Shown piece by piece: positions 1-10,496 of a stretch of 64,000 bases of DNA. Source of the DNA: Flabesymbios commensalis. Lineage: Eukaryota > Annelida > Polychaeta > Terebellida > Flabelligeridae. The position numbers and the translations under genes are program-made. A model generated the notes under the pieces. That model ran no database searches. It was not told the origin of the DNA and saw only the letters and a program-made list of their open reading frames with translations. Position 1 is the stretch's first letter. Each line of letters opens with the position of its first letter. The stretch spans positions 59,228,464 through 59,292,463 of the forward strand of contig OZ024912.1 in NCBI GenBank assembly GCA_964017125.1. Direction: 5' to 3'.

Positions 1-270
1 AGGAATATCACAGTTGCATGACGAAATAATAGTATTCAGGAATAATATTCCTCCAGGTAAACTACTCTGATGGGCGTTTTCTATCCAGAGTACACAAGCC
101 ATTCACCTTATAGATTTAATGTTGGCCATGATAGTAGGCCTTCACATGATATTCAGTTACGAATGTATATAATATCTCAGCAAACACAGCCATTTACCAA
201 TGCAGTGAATACGAATTGAGCATTATCCTGATTTATCGTACATGATTTGGTCCATCATCTCAGACAGTCT

Positions 271-349
271 CGTATTCCCGAAAAAGTTAGGATATAATGT
301 CGGCGTCTGATTGGTCGAGATAGCCATCTTGACCAATCAGACGCCTGTT
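271..349. repeat. PalH palindrome, diverged copy
   Basis: The left part follows the PalH consensus (a CGTATTC..CGA..AAGTTA.GATAT series), and the centre ATTGGTCGAGAT / ATCTTGACCAAT folds back on itself. The right outer arm is missing. This is the most diverged of six copies and was recognised by alignment to the copy at 43955-44070. Confidence 0.6.
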
Positions 350-369
350 TGCTGGTATAAGTATAGTCA

Positions 370-450
370 TATACTGCCGTGGAAAGGCAAAAGGCGGTAT
401 ATACTTACTTTACAAGTAAGCAGATACTTCCTCTTGTCTTTGCAGAGCAT
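370..450. repeat. PalG palindrome
   Basis: An inverted repeat with arms containing AAAGGCAAAAGGC and its complement, meeting at ACTTACTTTACAAGTAAG. It has the same core as the copies at 8839, 12058, 41902 and 57038. It contains no coding sequence, and the transposase family is unknown. Confidence 0.75.
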
Positions 451-485
451 GGGGGCCTACATGTCACGCAGTGAATAACAGAAAC

Positions 486-592
486 TCAGCAAACATGAGA
501 CGTTGGACCAATGTTGGATTATGGCGTCCCACGGCTTCAACGTTGGCCCAGCATTAATCTAACATTGGCTCAACGTCTCGTGTTTGTTGGGA
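486..592. repeat. PalA palindromic element, full length
   Basis: The ends read CAGCAAACATGAGACGTTGG and, in reverse, CGTGTTTGTTGGG. The interior is made of CCAATGTTGG and CAACGTTGG words around a central GGCGTCCCACGG. This is a typical full-length copy. No target duplication is visible. Confidence 0.75.
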
Positions 593-1558
593 ACGCAGGG
601 ATGGCGACGTCAAACTGACCAGCGCCGGTTTGGGCCGCTGAGTGGCGCCCTCGTCGCCGCTGGATATTTGCTTGTAACTGCCAGGAACACAGAGCCACCT
701 GCCGAGTCAAAGGTAAACTACGGGCAATCACGTGGAGCAGGAAATTAGAGAGCGTCGCAATCGCTAGGTGTGAACACGGGGGCGGACTTGTCTTTGTTCT
801 CAGACTAATGTGTCATTTGTTGCAATTTCGTGTGATTTTATGGCAATTTAACACCACTCGACTTGGTTACATCAAGGATACTGAAACCATTCTAGTATCC
901 TTGGTTGCATGCAATCGGGTTGGAATCTCATAAGATTGTTCTGCGTGATTGTTGGTTGCGCAATCCAGAATCGTGCAACTGAGTTGCATGGTAAATAGAC
1001 GTATCCAAGATAAAAGTTTACGTACGATAACATGTGCTTAAGTTTATGTTATTAGATGAGCTCTCTTTATAGCTTTATGTATATGCCATATAGGCCTACG
1101 TTTTTTTATGTGTATAACTTTAGAGCACGCACAATATGCATCTTTTCTACTCATAAGCAGTAAAGCAGTGTAATTGCAGGCGAGAAGTCTTTTTAACTTT
1201 TTTTAACAGTCGGTCACGATTATATTAGTTATTTTTAGTTTTTTTATTAGCACAATTAAATACCAGCTTTTGGACATGTTAAAGATAAAACGTGACATCA
1301 ATCAACAAGATTTCACAGGTGACACCCTTCATAAGGGATTGCTACATCATTACAACGTGACTGCAATCTGTGTATAAGCCCTGTACATGATATAATTATA
1401 TGCGCAATTATACTATCATGAAATTTGAATGTAAATCATTTTTTATTAGTCACTTGTTATGACCTTGTTTTAACTCTTGAGTGAGAGTTATTCATATATT
1501 TTGTCAAAATGGGGGGGGGGGGGAGTGGTAATTATGCTTAAGTAAAAGACACATGTGT
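593..1558. other. Unassigned stretch
   Basis: The first 200 bp are GC-richer and single-copy in appearance. The rest is AT-rich and includes a run of 13 G at 1511-1523. No credible ORF, repeat family or RNA gene was seen. Confidence 0.5.
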
Positions 1559-2133
1559 TTTGACCCTTTAGCCTCTCAAGTTATGTAATTGGAATTTTCA
1601 CTCACTTGAAGTTGCGTCTCGCTGACGCGATCCACAACTCCAAGTCAGTGAAAATTATTCGGATTTGACAAAATGGAGGTTAGCTGTCAGTAAATCTTGC
1701 TGATTGATGTGACGTTTTTTCTTTAACGTGTTTAAAAGGTGGAACTTATGTGCGCAACGTGTAATGTTCTTGGGGATGAGTACCATTTTGTTATAGAATG
1801 CCAGATTAATACAGATATCATAAGTACATATTTGTCACCTTATTATTGGCGAAAACCATCAATGTCTATAATTATTGAGCTTATGACATGTGATCGTTGT
1901 AATATCTTTTCTAAATTAGATGTATTTATATTTGAAAGTTCAAAACTGTTAACTGAACCATAGCATGAAATATTACTGCACACACTGTTTTTTTTGCACA
2001 TTGTTTTTTGTAAATCACAGGCTCCAAGGAGCCTATTGCTGTTTTGAATAAACCATTGATTGATTGATATTATAATGTGGTAATAAAGAAAATAAAAACC
2101 GAATATAATCGAGATCGATGGTTAAAGGGTTAA
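1559..2133 (-). mobile_element. TTAA-C MITE split by a LINE 3' end
   Basis: The left half (1559 to about 1752) and right half (about 2086-2133) together match full TTAA-C copies such as 5943-6187: hairpin at the left with the TCTCGCTGACGCGATCC tip, then the GACAAAATGGAGGT block, ending GGTTAAAGGGTTAA. The intervening 330 bp are foreign (see the LINE piece). The left TTAA is mutated to TTGA. Confidence 0.8.
1753..2085 (+). mobile_element. 5'-truncated LINE 3' end (zinc-knuckle tail)
   Basis: The frame at 1745-1963 encodes CATCNVLGDEYHFVIEC, the C-x2-C...H-x4-C knuckle found at the C terminus of many animal LINE reverse transcriptases. About 45 residues follow, then a stop. The 3' untranslated part ends in repeated TTGA (about 2054-2070), as expected for this group of LINEs. 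It interrupts a TTAA-C MITE, so it is younger than that MITE. The ATG at 1739-1747 lies at the MITE junction and is not a real start. A short TTATGTG/ATAATGTG similarity at the borders may be the target duplication. Confidence 0.65.
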
Positions 2134-2265
2134 AACGATCTTAGTTTTGACTTTCTTTCAAAGCTGTTGCTTTACTTAAAAATATTCATGGATATACTTG
2201 TATAGCTATATACGCATTACTCACTGGTGGTGATATCAGTAACTACATCTTTCAGTGTTCTGGTA

Positions 2266-2336
2266 ATTGAAGTTGTCACTTAAAGTTGTTTTTCGCAATA
2301 CCGCGATACACAACTTCAAGTGACTGAAAATGTATG
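2266..2336. repeat. TTAA-C hairpin fragment
   Basis: Only the hairpin portion is present: GAAGTTGT...ACAACTTCAAGTGACTGAAAAT, with a CGCAATACCGCGA tip. Neither end of the element is recognisable. Confidence 0.55.
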
Positions 2337-2472
2337 TGATTTGTAATATGTAAGTCCCAACGTATATGAGTGTTACAAGACTGAAGACACATTCTACTTT
2401 TAACAACTCCTTATCAGGGTTATTCAAATGTGCTGATAATAATAATGTCTACTGTAGTCGACATTGGTGTTC

Positions 2473-2576
2473 TAACACGAGGCATTGAGCCATTGTTGGT
2501 TCAATGTTGGGCCACCGTCTTCGACGGTGGCCCAACATTGATCCAACAATGGCTCATTGGCTCGATATTGCTGTGC
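2473..2576. repeat. PalA palindromic element
   Basis: Strong fold-back around GGGCCACCGTCTTCGACGGTGGCCC with arms ATTGTTGG...CCAACAATGG. The outer ends (CACGAGGCATTGAG / CTCATTGGCTCG) are still paired. Confidence 0.75.
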
Positions 2577-3079
2577 AGGGGTTGAGTATCTATGCAGGTA
2601 AAACAGTTCAAAAGCGTATACATGTAGTACAGTAGGCTATTGTTTTGCGTGGCACCAGCCAAATGTTAATGATCAGAGCAAAGCGACACCGTTTCAGTGG
2701 CTAGATGGCGCCACTGTTTAGCCATACTTAATTAACCCCCTAACCTCCAGGACGCACTAATATACGATGATACCAAACGTACATTCAATCAACACCACGT
2801 ATACATCAATCCAAATTTTCGTTCAGCTCACGTTAAAGTGCATGTTTATTTATCATGCCAACTGTAGTATTAGGCCTATTACAGCATTCTGTGTTCTGTT
2901 TAGGTTTGGGTGTGGTTTCAAATCCATACGAGATCGATGAGAAATGTGATCAGTTGCTTGTGGGAACTGACTGTTTAATTACCAGGCAGGGCTGATCAAA
3001 GAGGCACGAGACCAGGCCGTTTATAACACTATCTCTTTCTTCACAGCTCTCTCAAGACCATTGATAACCAACTGTCTCC
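2577..3079. other. Unassigned stretch
   Basis: AT-rich, with one TAGGCCTA octamer at 2871. No gene or repeat recognised. Confidence 0.5.
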
Positions 3080-3256
3080 TAACCCTTACAACGCTGAAAT
3101 GTTTTTGTATAAACCATGGAGAACAAAGGCTTTTTCAATTTGAAATCATCATAAATGTCTTAGTTAGATATTTCCGTTTCATTTGAATACCTATGTCATG
3201 GATCTACGATCATTATATATTTTTTAATTATTTCAGTGCGGGGATCGTTACGATTT
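3080..3256 (+). mobile_element. TTAA-B MITE, 3' truncated
   Basis: It starts CTAACCCTTACAACGCTGAAA and carries the diagnostic body (AAACCATGGAGA, AATTTGAAATCATCATAAA, CATTTGAATACCTATG). It stops just after the TTTCAGTGCGGGGATCG lead-in, so the hairpin is missing. Confidence 0.75.
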
Positions 3257-3516
3257 ACCTTTATTGCAATTAGTGGCAGAAATATAAATTTATGATAGAA
3301 TGTTAGTATAATATATCTACTTAATATTAATATTTCTGTGTAATTGAAAAGCATATTAATAAAATTGAATATTTCTAGACTTAAAGGGTCATAAAAATAC
3401 CCATTTACACCTAGTGCATAGAAGGTTAATTAGGAGTAACCGATGTTCATTTACTGCTGTAGGCATGATTTAGGGCGTGGTCTGAGCGGTCAGCAATTCT
3501 ACCAGAGGGCGACATC

Positions 3517-3624
3517 CCAGTAAACACGACACATCGATCCAATACTGGACCAATGTTGGGTCAACGTCGTGGACGGTGGATCAACATTGGTCCAACATTG
3601 GCTCGATTTGTCGTGTTTGTTGAG
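3517..3624. repeat. PalA palindromic element, full length
   Basis: CAGTAAACACGACACATCG at the left pairs with the TCGTGTTTGTTG end. The centre is TCAACGTCGTGGACGGTGG. Overlapping short ORFs on both strands follow from the palindrome and are not genes. Confidence 0.75.
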
Positions 3625-4169
3625 ATAACATTTTTTCCAGCATTGCTTCCATCTTTGAGCCAATGCACAGGCATTAGCCCAGCACTGACCCGATTCTGGA
3701 TGAGACCAATTTCCGAAGATGCGTTTAATGCCGTCACTGCCACCTTTATCACAATTTGTGTTGCAAAAGTTATTATAAACCATACGCAAAAGGCGCTCTG
3801 TTGACCCATGCGCATACTTGTTAAAACAGTTTGTGATACTTCTTTATCGTAACTTTCTCATTCATGTTAAGTATTTATATTATTCATAACGAGATTTAAA
3901 TAAATGAACACATTTTATTACAGAAAATCCACACCTGTTAAAAATAAATGTGATATTTGAGATATGCATGCACGTGTAGAATTGATTCAGTTTAATTATT
4001 TTAAGTTATTTATCATTCGATAGTATTCTTTGTGAAATCGGTTACTATATTTTTATGTGATTATATAATATTATCAATATTATACAATCATGTCTGTCAT
4101 CCATTTATATTATCATTAGTATCCATGGCCTATATGTTAGTGATAAGTATTTTTGTTATTTAATTGCGT

Positions 4170-4400
4170 TTAACCCTTTCAGCGAATGGACAGACTTTAG
4201 TCGTCAGATTCTGACATCTAAAGTCGGTCCCCGCACTGAAAGAATTAACAAAATATGATCGCAGTAGACCCATGACATATGTATATTATTCAAATGAAGC
4301 AGAAAGTGCTGAGTAATTAGACATTCAATTATGATTTCAAATTAAAAAAAACTTTTGTTCTATGCATTATAGGAAAATATTTTAGTGCTTTAGCGGTTAA
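4170..4400 (-). mobile_element. TTAA-B MITE, both TTAA ends present
   Basis: TTAACCCTTTCAGCG at the left and GCTTTAGCGGTTAA at the right bound 231 bp. The hairpin is short: only one GTCAGATTCTGAC unit, flanked by GACTTTAG / CTAAAGTC. Confidence 0.85.
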
Positions 4401-4838
4401 CAAAGTCACCCTTGCTATGTGAGAAATTTGAGCGCGAAGTTTAAAAGGTCGGATAATGACTTTAAAAATGTAAATGGTAATTTATGTCAGTCCTTGTACA
4501 AGGATGCCTTATACATAACACGACCACTGATTGAATGCGATAGAGCTCAAAACATTTTATACCTTTGTTGGGGCGACATATAATAGCTAATAATGTGTTA
4601 ATGGCATTGATCTATAAAAACGAGGGCCACTTTTCGCTATTACCGCACGCTACTGAGAAAAGACTACTACAGCCCGTGATAATGACCTTAATTAACAGTT
4701 GATTAGCGCCAAACAAATTGACCAGTGTTTAATTAACGTGGCGCCATCGCTCAATTAATATCACCTCTTCAAAGACCTACCACAGACACTATACGAGCTT
4801 TTGTCACATACATGACGTATCGTGGTCATTATTCCATC

Positions 4839-4931
4839 AAGCAAACAAGAGAGGTTGAATCAATGCTGGGCCAGCGTATCAGACGGTGGACCATTAAAAC
4901 AATATTGGTTCAGCGCCTCGTTTTTTCTAGG
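4839..4931. repeat. PalA palindromic element, degenerate
   Basis: AAGCAAACAAGAGAGGTTGA begins the left arm. The centre GGGCCAGCGTATCAGACGGTGG is intact, but the right arm is eroded. Confidence 0.6.
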
Positions 4932-4997
4932 AATCTGACTGTATCAAATTTGTCTTCTAGCAAAAACATTGATGTATTAGGATTTCATTCACTTTTT

Positions 4998-5186
4998 TTA
5001 ATCCTTTAACCGCCAAGTTATTTAATTGGAAAATTATTCAAATTTGACAAAATAGAGGTTACCTATTTTCAAATCATGCTGATTGATGTCACATTTTATC
5101 ACGAACATGTTTAAAAGGTGGTACTTGATGTGCTAATTAAAACTGAAAAAAACCGAATATAATCGGGACCGACGGGCAAAGGGTAG
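4998..5186 (-). mobile_element. TTAA-C MITE lacking its hairpin
   Basis: It starts TTAATCCTTTAACCGCCAAG and runs into AATTGGAAAATTATTC, so the whole hairpin found at this point in other copies is absent. The rest of the body (ACAAAATAGAGGTTACC to CGACGGGCAAAGGGTA) follows the family. The clean loss suggests deletion of the palindrome during replication. Confidence 0.8.
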
Positions 5187-5419
5187 TGTGTACTCTATTA
5201 AGTGATGATATTTGCAGTAGCATAACAGTGCCCTATTCAATACGTCACTAAACCTGTTAACACGAGGCAGATATTCAATGATATTAAATGAAAAAGCAAG
5301 AGTAGCCCCGGTCTTTGAAAACAGGGGATACTGAATACTGACCCTAATAATAATCGCACGGTTTCAGTCATTGTGCATTGTTTCGAGCAAAGGGTTGATA
5401 TGCAGCTTCGAGAATACTT

Positions 5420-5625
5420 ACTCATCCATGCACTTCTGTCGTTTTGACCTAGCAAAGTATTTTGATACAATAAATCACATTTTGTTGTTATTTAAAATTG
5501 GTAAATATGAATTAATTGAAACTGAATTAGTTTGGTTTTCTAATTGCTTTTTACACAGATCACAAATAGAATAAATGGTCTATTATTATCCCCATAGCTA
5601 ATAAAATGTGGAGTATCACAAGCCT
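5420..5625 (+). pseudogene. LINE reverse-transcriptase fragment
   Basis: The translation FDLAKYFDTINHILLLFKIG, then ETELVWFSNCF and RSQI, matches RT palm motif A and the region after it in CR1/Jockey-group LINEs (consensus-like D.SKAFDTINH, then WF.SYL..R.Q). After a stop, KCGVSQA near 5613 corresponds to the start of motif B. No flanking domains remain. A dead, isolated fragment of plus orientation. Confidence 0.7.
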
Positions 5626-5942
5626 GTCATATCAAAGCGACCACACATTAAAAGGAAAATTTACTAATTCTTTTATGATCTGTCTGCAACTATCGTTCTT
5701 TAAGTAGATCCTATATCCATTGACTGTAGAAAAAATAATATATAATTGCTAGTATTTAAAATTCAATAGTTTATGGTACCGGCAAGTGGAATATTTTTTG
5801 GCGTGCAAGTGCAAAAACAGCACAGGAAAAATATCGTTACAGAATAATAAAGTATATGGCCGCAGCCGTGAAAGGGTTGATAAATTACGTAGTAAGAGGG
5901 CTCGATATAGTCAATAGACAGTAACATTTTGATGGCAAGATC

Positions 5943-6187
5943 TTAACCCTGTAACCGCCAAAGTATTCAATTTGAATTTTCACCCAATTGAAGTTGTGTC
6001 TCGCTGACGCGATCCACAACTTCAAGTGGGTGAAAATTCTTCAGATTTGACAAAATGGAGGTCAACTCTTTTGAAATCTTGCTGGTTGATGTCACATTTT
6101 AGCTTTAACATATTTAAAATGTGGTATTTATTGTGCTAATAAAAAATAAAAACCCGAATATATGCGACACCGGCGGTTAAAGGATTA
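5943..6187 (-). mobile_element. TTAA-C MITE, complete
   Basis: 245 bp from TTAACCCTGTAACCGCC to GGCGGTTAAAGGATTAA. The hairpin at the left has arms TTTTCACCCAATTGAAGTTG and their complement around TCTCGCTGACGCGATCC. It contains no ORF. A good reference copy for the family. Confidence 0.88.
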
Positions 6188-6477
6188 AGGTCTCCGCTTC
6201 ACATTTCTGCACAGAGTTCCGTAGCCCCAAGGTAACACCAGATCTCGTGGAAACATGTGCAGCTATACACCCGTCATGTGTATCATGTCACATTCCTTTA
6301 TCTTTTAATGATAGAAAATGCGTAATGTCCTAAATGTGATGACAAATGGTCATTATAATGGCTCGTTCGGCGAGAGAATGTCTAATTTAGTCATAATAAT
6401 ATCAAGACATCAGCACACAGTGTCAAAATGAGCAGATCACCCGTCCAAGTATATATACTGAAATTTATTATTCTAAT

Positions 6478-6625
6478 CAAATCAAATGATATTTATTTAA
6501 AATCGTTTTTATGAAATAATACAAACATTAGCAAAATGCTATTCTCCCGATTTGTAATGTAAAAATCAACAATATTATAACAATAACACATATTCAAGTA
6601 TTTATACATGCATCTTAAAAGAATA
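6478..6625 (-). mobile_element. Possible LINE 3' tail
   Basis: On the reverse strand the sequence ends AATAAATATCATTTGATTTG, resembling the TTTGA-repeat tail at 63215-63628. No coding remnant is visible upstream, so this is a weak call. Confidence 0.35.
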
Positions 6626-6902
6626 TAGCTATATCTTTAAATTATTATAATATTAATCAGTACCGCATATTTAGATTCGTTTAATGACTGTGCGGGTTAT
6701 TTTATTTTGTGTTCCAATGTCCAGTAATGCCCGATCAAACGTGACATTATTTACATTATTTAATTTACATTTATAACAGTGTCAAGTCATTTAGCGGCGT
6801 TGAACGCCACTATAATGACGCTACACTAAAAAAAGGAATTTCACGCGGTGGGGCTGCAAGCGTCTTTTCGGCGATCGAAGATTCCACGCAACACCAAGCT
6901 GG

Positions 6903-6994
6903 TCATTCACCTGTGTTGGGCTGATGCTGGCCCGCCGTCTACGGTGTTGGCACAGCATCAGCCCAACATCGGGCCAACGCCTCATGCTTGCTGG
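6903..6994. repeat. PalA palindromic element
   Basis: Arms GTTGGGCTGATGCTGGCCC and GCATCAGCCCAACATCGG pair across CGTCTACGGTGTTGG. It lies 23 bp from a second copy. Confidence 0.7.
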
Positions 6995-7016
6995 GAGTGT
7001 TGCAGCGATCGGAGTG

Positions 7017-7119
7017 AACACGAGACCTTGACCCGATGCTGGGGCAATGTTGGTCCACCGTCTACGACGGTGGCCCAACATTGCCCCAGCATTGGGTCAA
7101 TGTCTCGTGTTTGCTGGGA
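7017..7119. repeat. PalA palindromic element, well preserved
   Basis: The left arm GAACACGAGACCTTGACCC and the right arm GGGTCAATGTCTCGTGTTTG pair. The core GGTCCACCGTCTACGACGGTGGCCC is nearly perfect. It is one of the youngest-looking PalA copies. Confidence 0.8.
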
Positions 7120-7662
7120 TCGCGATCCTTCTCCGCGCTGCGCGTATCGGATTACGGGAAGTTGGCGTGCCGCGCTGTCATCCCCCTATTACCGCTCACG
7201 TGCCCTGTAATCGCCGTATTTACTACGCCATTACTACGGCGCGCATCTCCCGGGTTTTGGGTGTGACCGCCTCGCTGCCTCTAATCCCGCACTACTCTAT
7301 CTATAATGATGTTACACACACACACACACCCCCCCCCCCCGCCCCGAGCAGATAATGGGGCCGCGAGAAACAGCGCCGATTCCTGCTTACGTCACCCAGA
7401 ACGAATAGGGAGGGTTTTTTGCAGATCTGTCTCATCTTAAATTATTGTTTTTCTTTTCGATCCGTTTGGAAATTAGGTGAAAGGTAGGCGGCTATATCTA
7501 TAGATTAATTACGCCTACGCCATCGATTGAGCGAACCTTAATTTTTTTAAAAAAATTTTAGCAAATTAAAAACTTCACACTTTTTATATATTATTTTTCT
7601 TGTCCATCCATCCCTTTATTCACTAACCCATTCACCCATTAACCCATTCAATCATCTATCGG
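7120..7662. other. GC-rich then AT-rich stretch, no gene
   Basis: 7120-7300 is CpG-rich. A (CA)n tract at about 7315-7328 runs into C-rich sequence to about 7345. The remainder is AT-rich. Short ORFs here overlap PalA and are not supported. Confidence 0.5.
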
Positions 7663-7752
7663 AGTATCCATCCATCCATCCATCCATCCATCCATCCATC
7701 CATCCATCCATCCATCCATCCATCCATCCATCCATCCATCCATCCATCCATC
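7663..7752. repeat. (CCAT)n microsatellite
   Basis: About 22 near-perfect CCAT units, preceded by degenerate CCATTCA-type units from about 7603. The same repeat on the other strand occurs at 23333 and 27303. Confidence 0.95.
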
Positions 7753-7935
7753 TATACATGTTTGTCTTATTCAACCAGACTGAAATTTTCAATTGCATCT
7801 GCCAGATATCAAGGTTATTGCTCTAGGCTAGTCTCAGATATGTTACAAACAATCTGCGGATAGCAGATGTCATGTTACGTAAGCTGCTATAGGTGTTACG
7901 GCTCATCTCAGGTTACTGTTAATGCTCACATCACA

Positions 7936-8025
7936 GTCAACACGATACATCGACCCAATGTTGGCTAAATGATGGGCCAGCGTCTGGTAGAACAAGTCAT
8001 CCCATGTACGCCAACATTGATCTGA
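7936..8025. repeat. PalA fragment
   Basis: The left arm is recognisable (CAACACGATACATCGACCC, ATGTTGG, GGGCCAGCGTC). The right arm has degenerated to CCAACATTGATCTGACA. Confidence 0.55.
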
Positions 8026-8838
8026 CAGATAGTCTAACGACTTTCAGAATTTGTGCACTGATTCGGAACGGGTGGAAATGTTTAGCCTGGAAAAGAGTGA
8101 TAATATTGGTTTTGTTCCCTCTATTATAACGCGTATCAAATTAAAATATTGTGTTCATAATCAGCAACATTCATATAGGCCTATACTGGTATTAAATAAT
8201 TAAATGAATTGTAAAAACATGCACATCTTTGTAAAGATTGCATGTGAGAGCGCCCATTTTCATTATTATATCGATGCAATAAAAAATTAAAGCAATGCAG
8301 TTATGATTCAGGCTGACTTAATTTTAGAACAATTCCTACGCAGTGCATGCACAAAAACATTCACACATATTTAACTGACTACGTACGCTCGTTGTTAAAG
8401 AGATGCTTGTCCGTATTGTCATGCAGTATATTAAAATTATTTTTATGTTAATTAATTATGTAATAATCAGATAATACTCGTTTCCTGTCATTACCTAAAA
8501 TAGTAGTTATTGTAATAGTATAGCTTGTTATAATTGGGAACGCGGCTCAAATGTGGAACTACGCCATTGTGATTTATAATGTGCTATTCATGTCGGTTGT
8601 CTACATGACATGTATGTGTCACACCCAGTAGTTATGTAATAGCGAGAATACAATATTTATGATCCTTATAGTAGTGTAACGGAGGATAATGAATATTGAT
8701 GGTTCTAAAAATATATCACCAATTATGCGTTACTCTAAAGACTTTGCTGCAACATTAATCCAGTTTGCGTATGTTTTTCACAAGTCACTGAAAATATTGT
8801 CACCTATTGTCACCTAATGTTTTTCAAATGTATACACT
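8026..8838. other. Unassigned AT-rich stretch
   Basis: No ORF or repeat family recognised. One TAGGCCTA octamer lies at 8176. Confidence 0.5.
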
Positions 8839-8920
8839 TATACTGCTCTGCAAAAGCAAAAGGCAGTATCTGCTTACTTAAGTAAGCAGATACTGCCTTT
8901 TGCCTTTGCACGGCAGTATA
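8839..8920. repeat. PalG palindrome, best preserved
   Basis: Arms CAAAAGGCAGTATCTGCTTA and TAAGCAGATACTGCCTTTTG meet with almost no loop (CTTAAG). Only about two mismatches lie in the outer arms. The near-identical arms suggest a recent origin or arm-to-arm correction. Confidence 0.85.
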
Positions 8921-8996
8921 GGCGACTCTTAATAAATCTGATATTAGTTTGGGTAGAATAATTATTAGTTTTATTACATCTAAAGACTTTGCGACC

Positions 8997-9223
8997 TTAA
9001 ACCTTTTCGCACTGGACCCTCTTTCAACGTCAGATCCTGCCGTTTGAAGTCCGTACCCAGTCCCCAAACTGAAAGAAAACAATGTATAATGCCGTAGACC
9101 CATAACATAGGTATACAAATGAAGCGAAACAAGATAATGAAAACATTTATGATGATTTCAAATTGAAAAACCCTTTTGGTCTCCATGTTTTATACAAAAA
9201 CATTTCTGTTCTCTAAGGGTAAT
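8997..9223 (-). mobile_element. TTAA-B MITE, diverged
   Basis: The hairpin at the left is degraded (AACGTCAGATCCTG...). The body GTAGACCCATAACATAGGTAT, GATGATTTCAAATTGAAAAA and GGTCTCCATG follows the family. The right end CTAAGGGTAA has lost its TTAA. Confidence 0.75.
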
Positions 9224-9585
9224 CAATTGACACTAATCTTCATTCTGGCTGTTGCAGAACTACTATATGGATGTGTGGGCGTGAAAATGATATGCCTCTT
9301 GTTAAGAACGGCAGTGCTTTGTTTAATGTCATATTTAGCTCTTTTGAAATATAATTAGCCTACCAACAACTGTTTCGTGAGCTGTATTTGGTAACAGAGA
9401 TGTTCGCGTTCTGGGAGGTATAGGTTGTCCGGAGGTGGAGGGGGGCGGTGGAGCGGGCGTTGAAACTGAGATGTTGCGCCAGAGGGGTCGGCCATTGTTC
9501 ACCAATATCGCATTAAGTCGACTTGTCATAATCTGCAATCACTTCCATGTAGCCTCCCATGCCTCCATAACACACAAAGTCACCT

Positions 9586-9648
9586 CAGTGCTGGCTCAAC
9601 GTTGGGCCGGCGTCGCAGACCACAGCTCAGCGTTGAATCAACATCACG
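9586..9648. repeat. PalA fragment
   Basis: GGCTCAACGTTGGGCCGGCGTCG followed by CAGCGTTGAATCAACATCA: core and part of the right arm only. Confidence 0.5.
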
Positions 9649-10039
9649 GCCGGATGATCGCTAGCTGTGCGAGCAGGTGGGCGTGGTGCGAGGTTACTCT
9701 GTATTCAACCTGTCCTTTTTAAACGTCATGATTCCATAAATCTGGAAGCAAAATCCCACTGATGCAAGTGATGACGACAATGGCGACCTAAATGTAGATT
9801 TTATTTATACACCAGTATTTGTCCACCAATAGACGCGAACAATGGTGCGGTGTTAAATGGCATCTGCCCCATGGGCTGTGGGGGCTATAAGCCTCAGTTG
9901 TGCAACTCTCTAATATCTCATTAAATACGCGATTTAATTGATTGAAAATAACGCTTATTACTTCGTCTATTTTTAATTATTTAGATGATTTTGCTATTTG
10001 GATCCATTCGATCAACATGACGGTTTTGATTTTAAAAAG

Positions 10040-10496
10040 TTAACCCTTCTTTTAGTGCGACTTTAAACGTCAGGTTCTGACCTCTGTAGACGTCAGAATC
10101 TGACGTCGAAAGTCCATCCCCGCACTGAAAGACCAAAGGTGCGGCCCCACCGAACGCCGCGCCGCGCGTTAAAAAACGCGGCGCCGTGAAAGATAAACTT
10201 TCCCCAGCTTTCATTTCGCGGCTTCCAGTGTAGCCACTGCTACGATAAACAGTAAAGTTTATCTTTTTTTAACGCGCCGCGCCGTGCCGTGCCGTTCGGT
10301 GGGGCCGCACCTACTGATTTTTTCGTTTTGTTGGGGCCGTAGCTTAAGATATTTATATTGACCGTAGACCCATAACACATAGGTATTAAAATGGAGCGGA
10401 AAGAGCTAACTAAGACATTTATTGCAAATGATGATTTTAAATTGAACAACAAATATTTGGTCTCTTGGTTTATATAAAAATATTTCAGCGCTTTAA
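10040..10496 (-). mobile_element. TTAA-B MITE interrupted by a GC-rich element
   Basis: TTAACCCTTCTTTTAGTGCG and the hairpin lie at the left. The body resumes at ACCGTAGACCCATAACAC (10360) and ends CAGCGCTTTAA. A GC-rich inverted-repeat element (10138-10311) plus about 45 bp separate the halves. The right TTAA (10493-10496) is also the left end of a TTAA-D element. Confidence 0.8.
10138..10311. mobile_element. GC-rich inverted-repeat element (IR-J)
   Basis: It begins GGTGCGGCCCCACCGAACG and ends CGTTCGGTGGGGCCGCACC (exact 18-19 bp terminal inverted repeats). CGCGCCGCG-rich subterminal parts and an AGATAAACTTT / AAAGTTTATCT inner pair follow. Length 174 bp, no ORF. No clear target duplication was found, so the transposon class is open. 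The host MITE predates it. Confidence 0.75.

Noticed and set aside
3499-3815. Overlapping ORFs on both strands
   Set aside because: They arise from the PalA palindrome at 3517-3624.
8839-8920. microRNA precursor
   Set aside because: The stem is nearly perfect, the loop too short, and the family multi-copy. A palindromic mobile element fits better.
9435-9722. 95-codon ORF
   Set aside because: It overlaps a PalA fragment and shows no domain.
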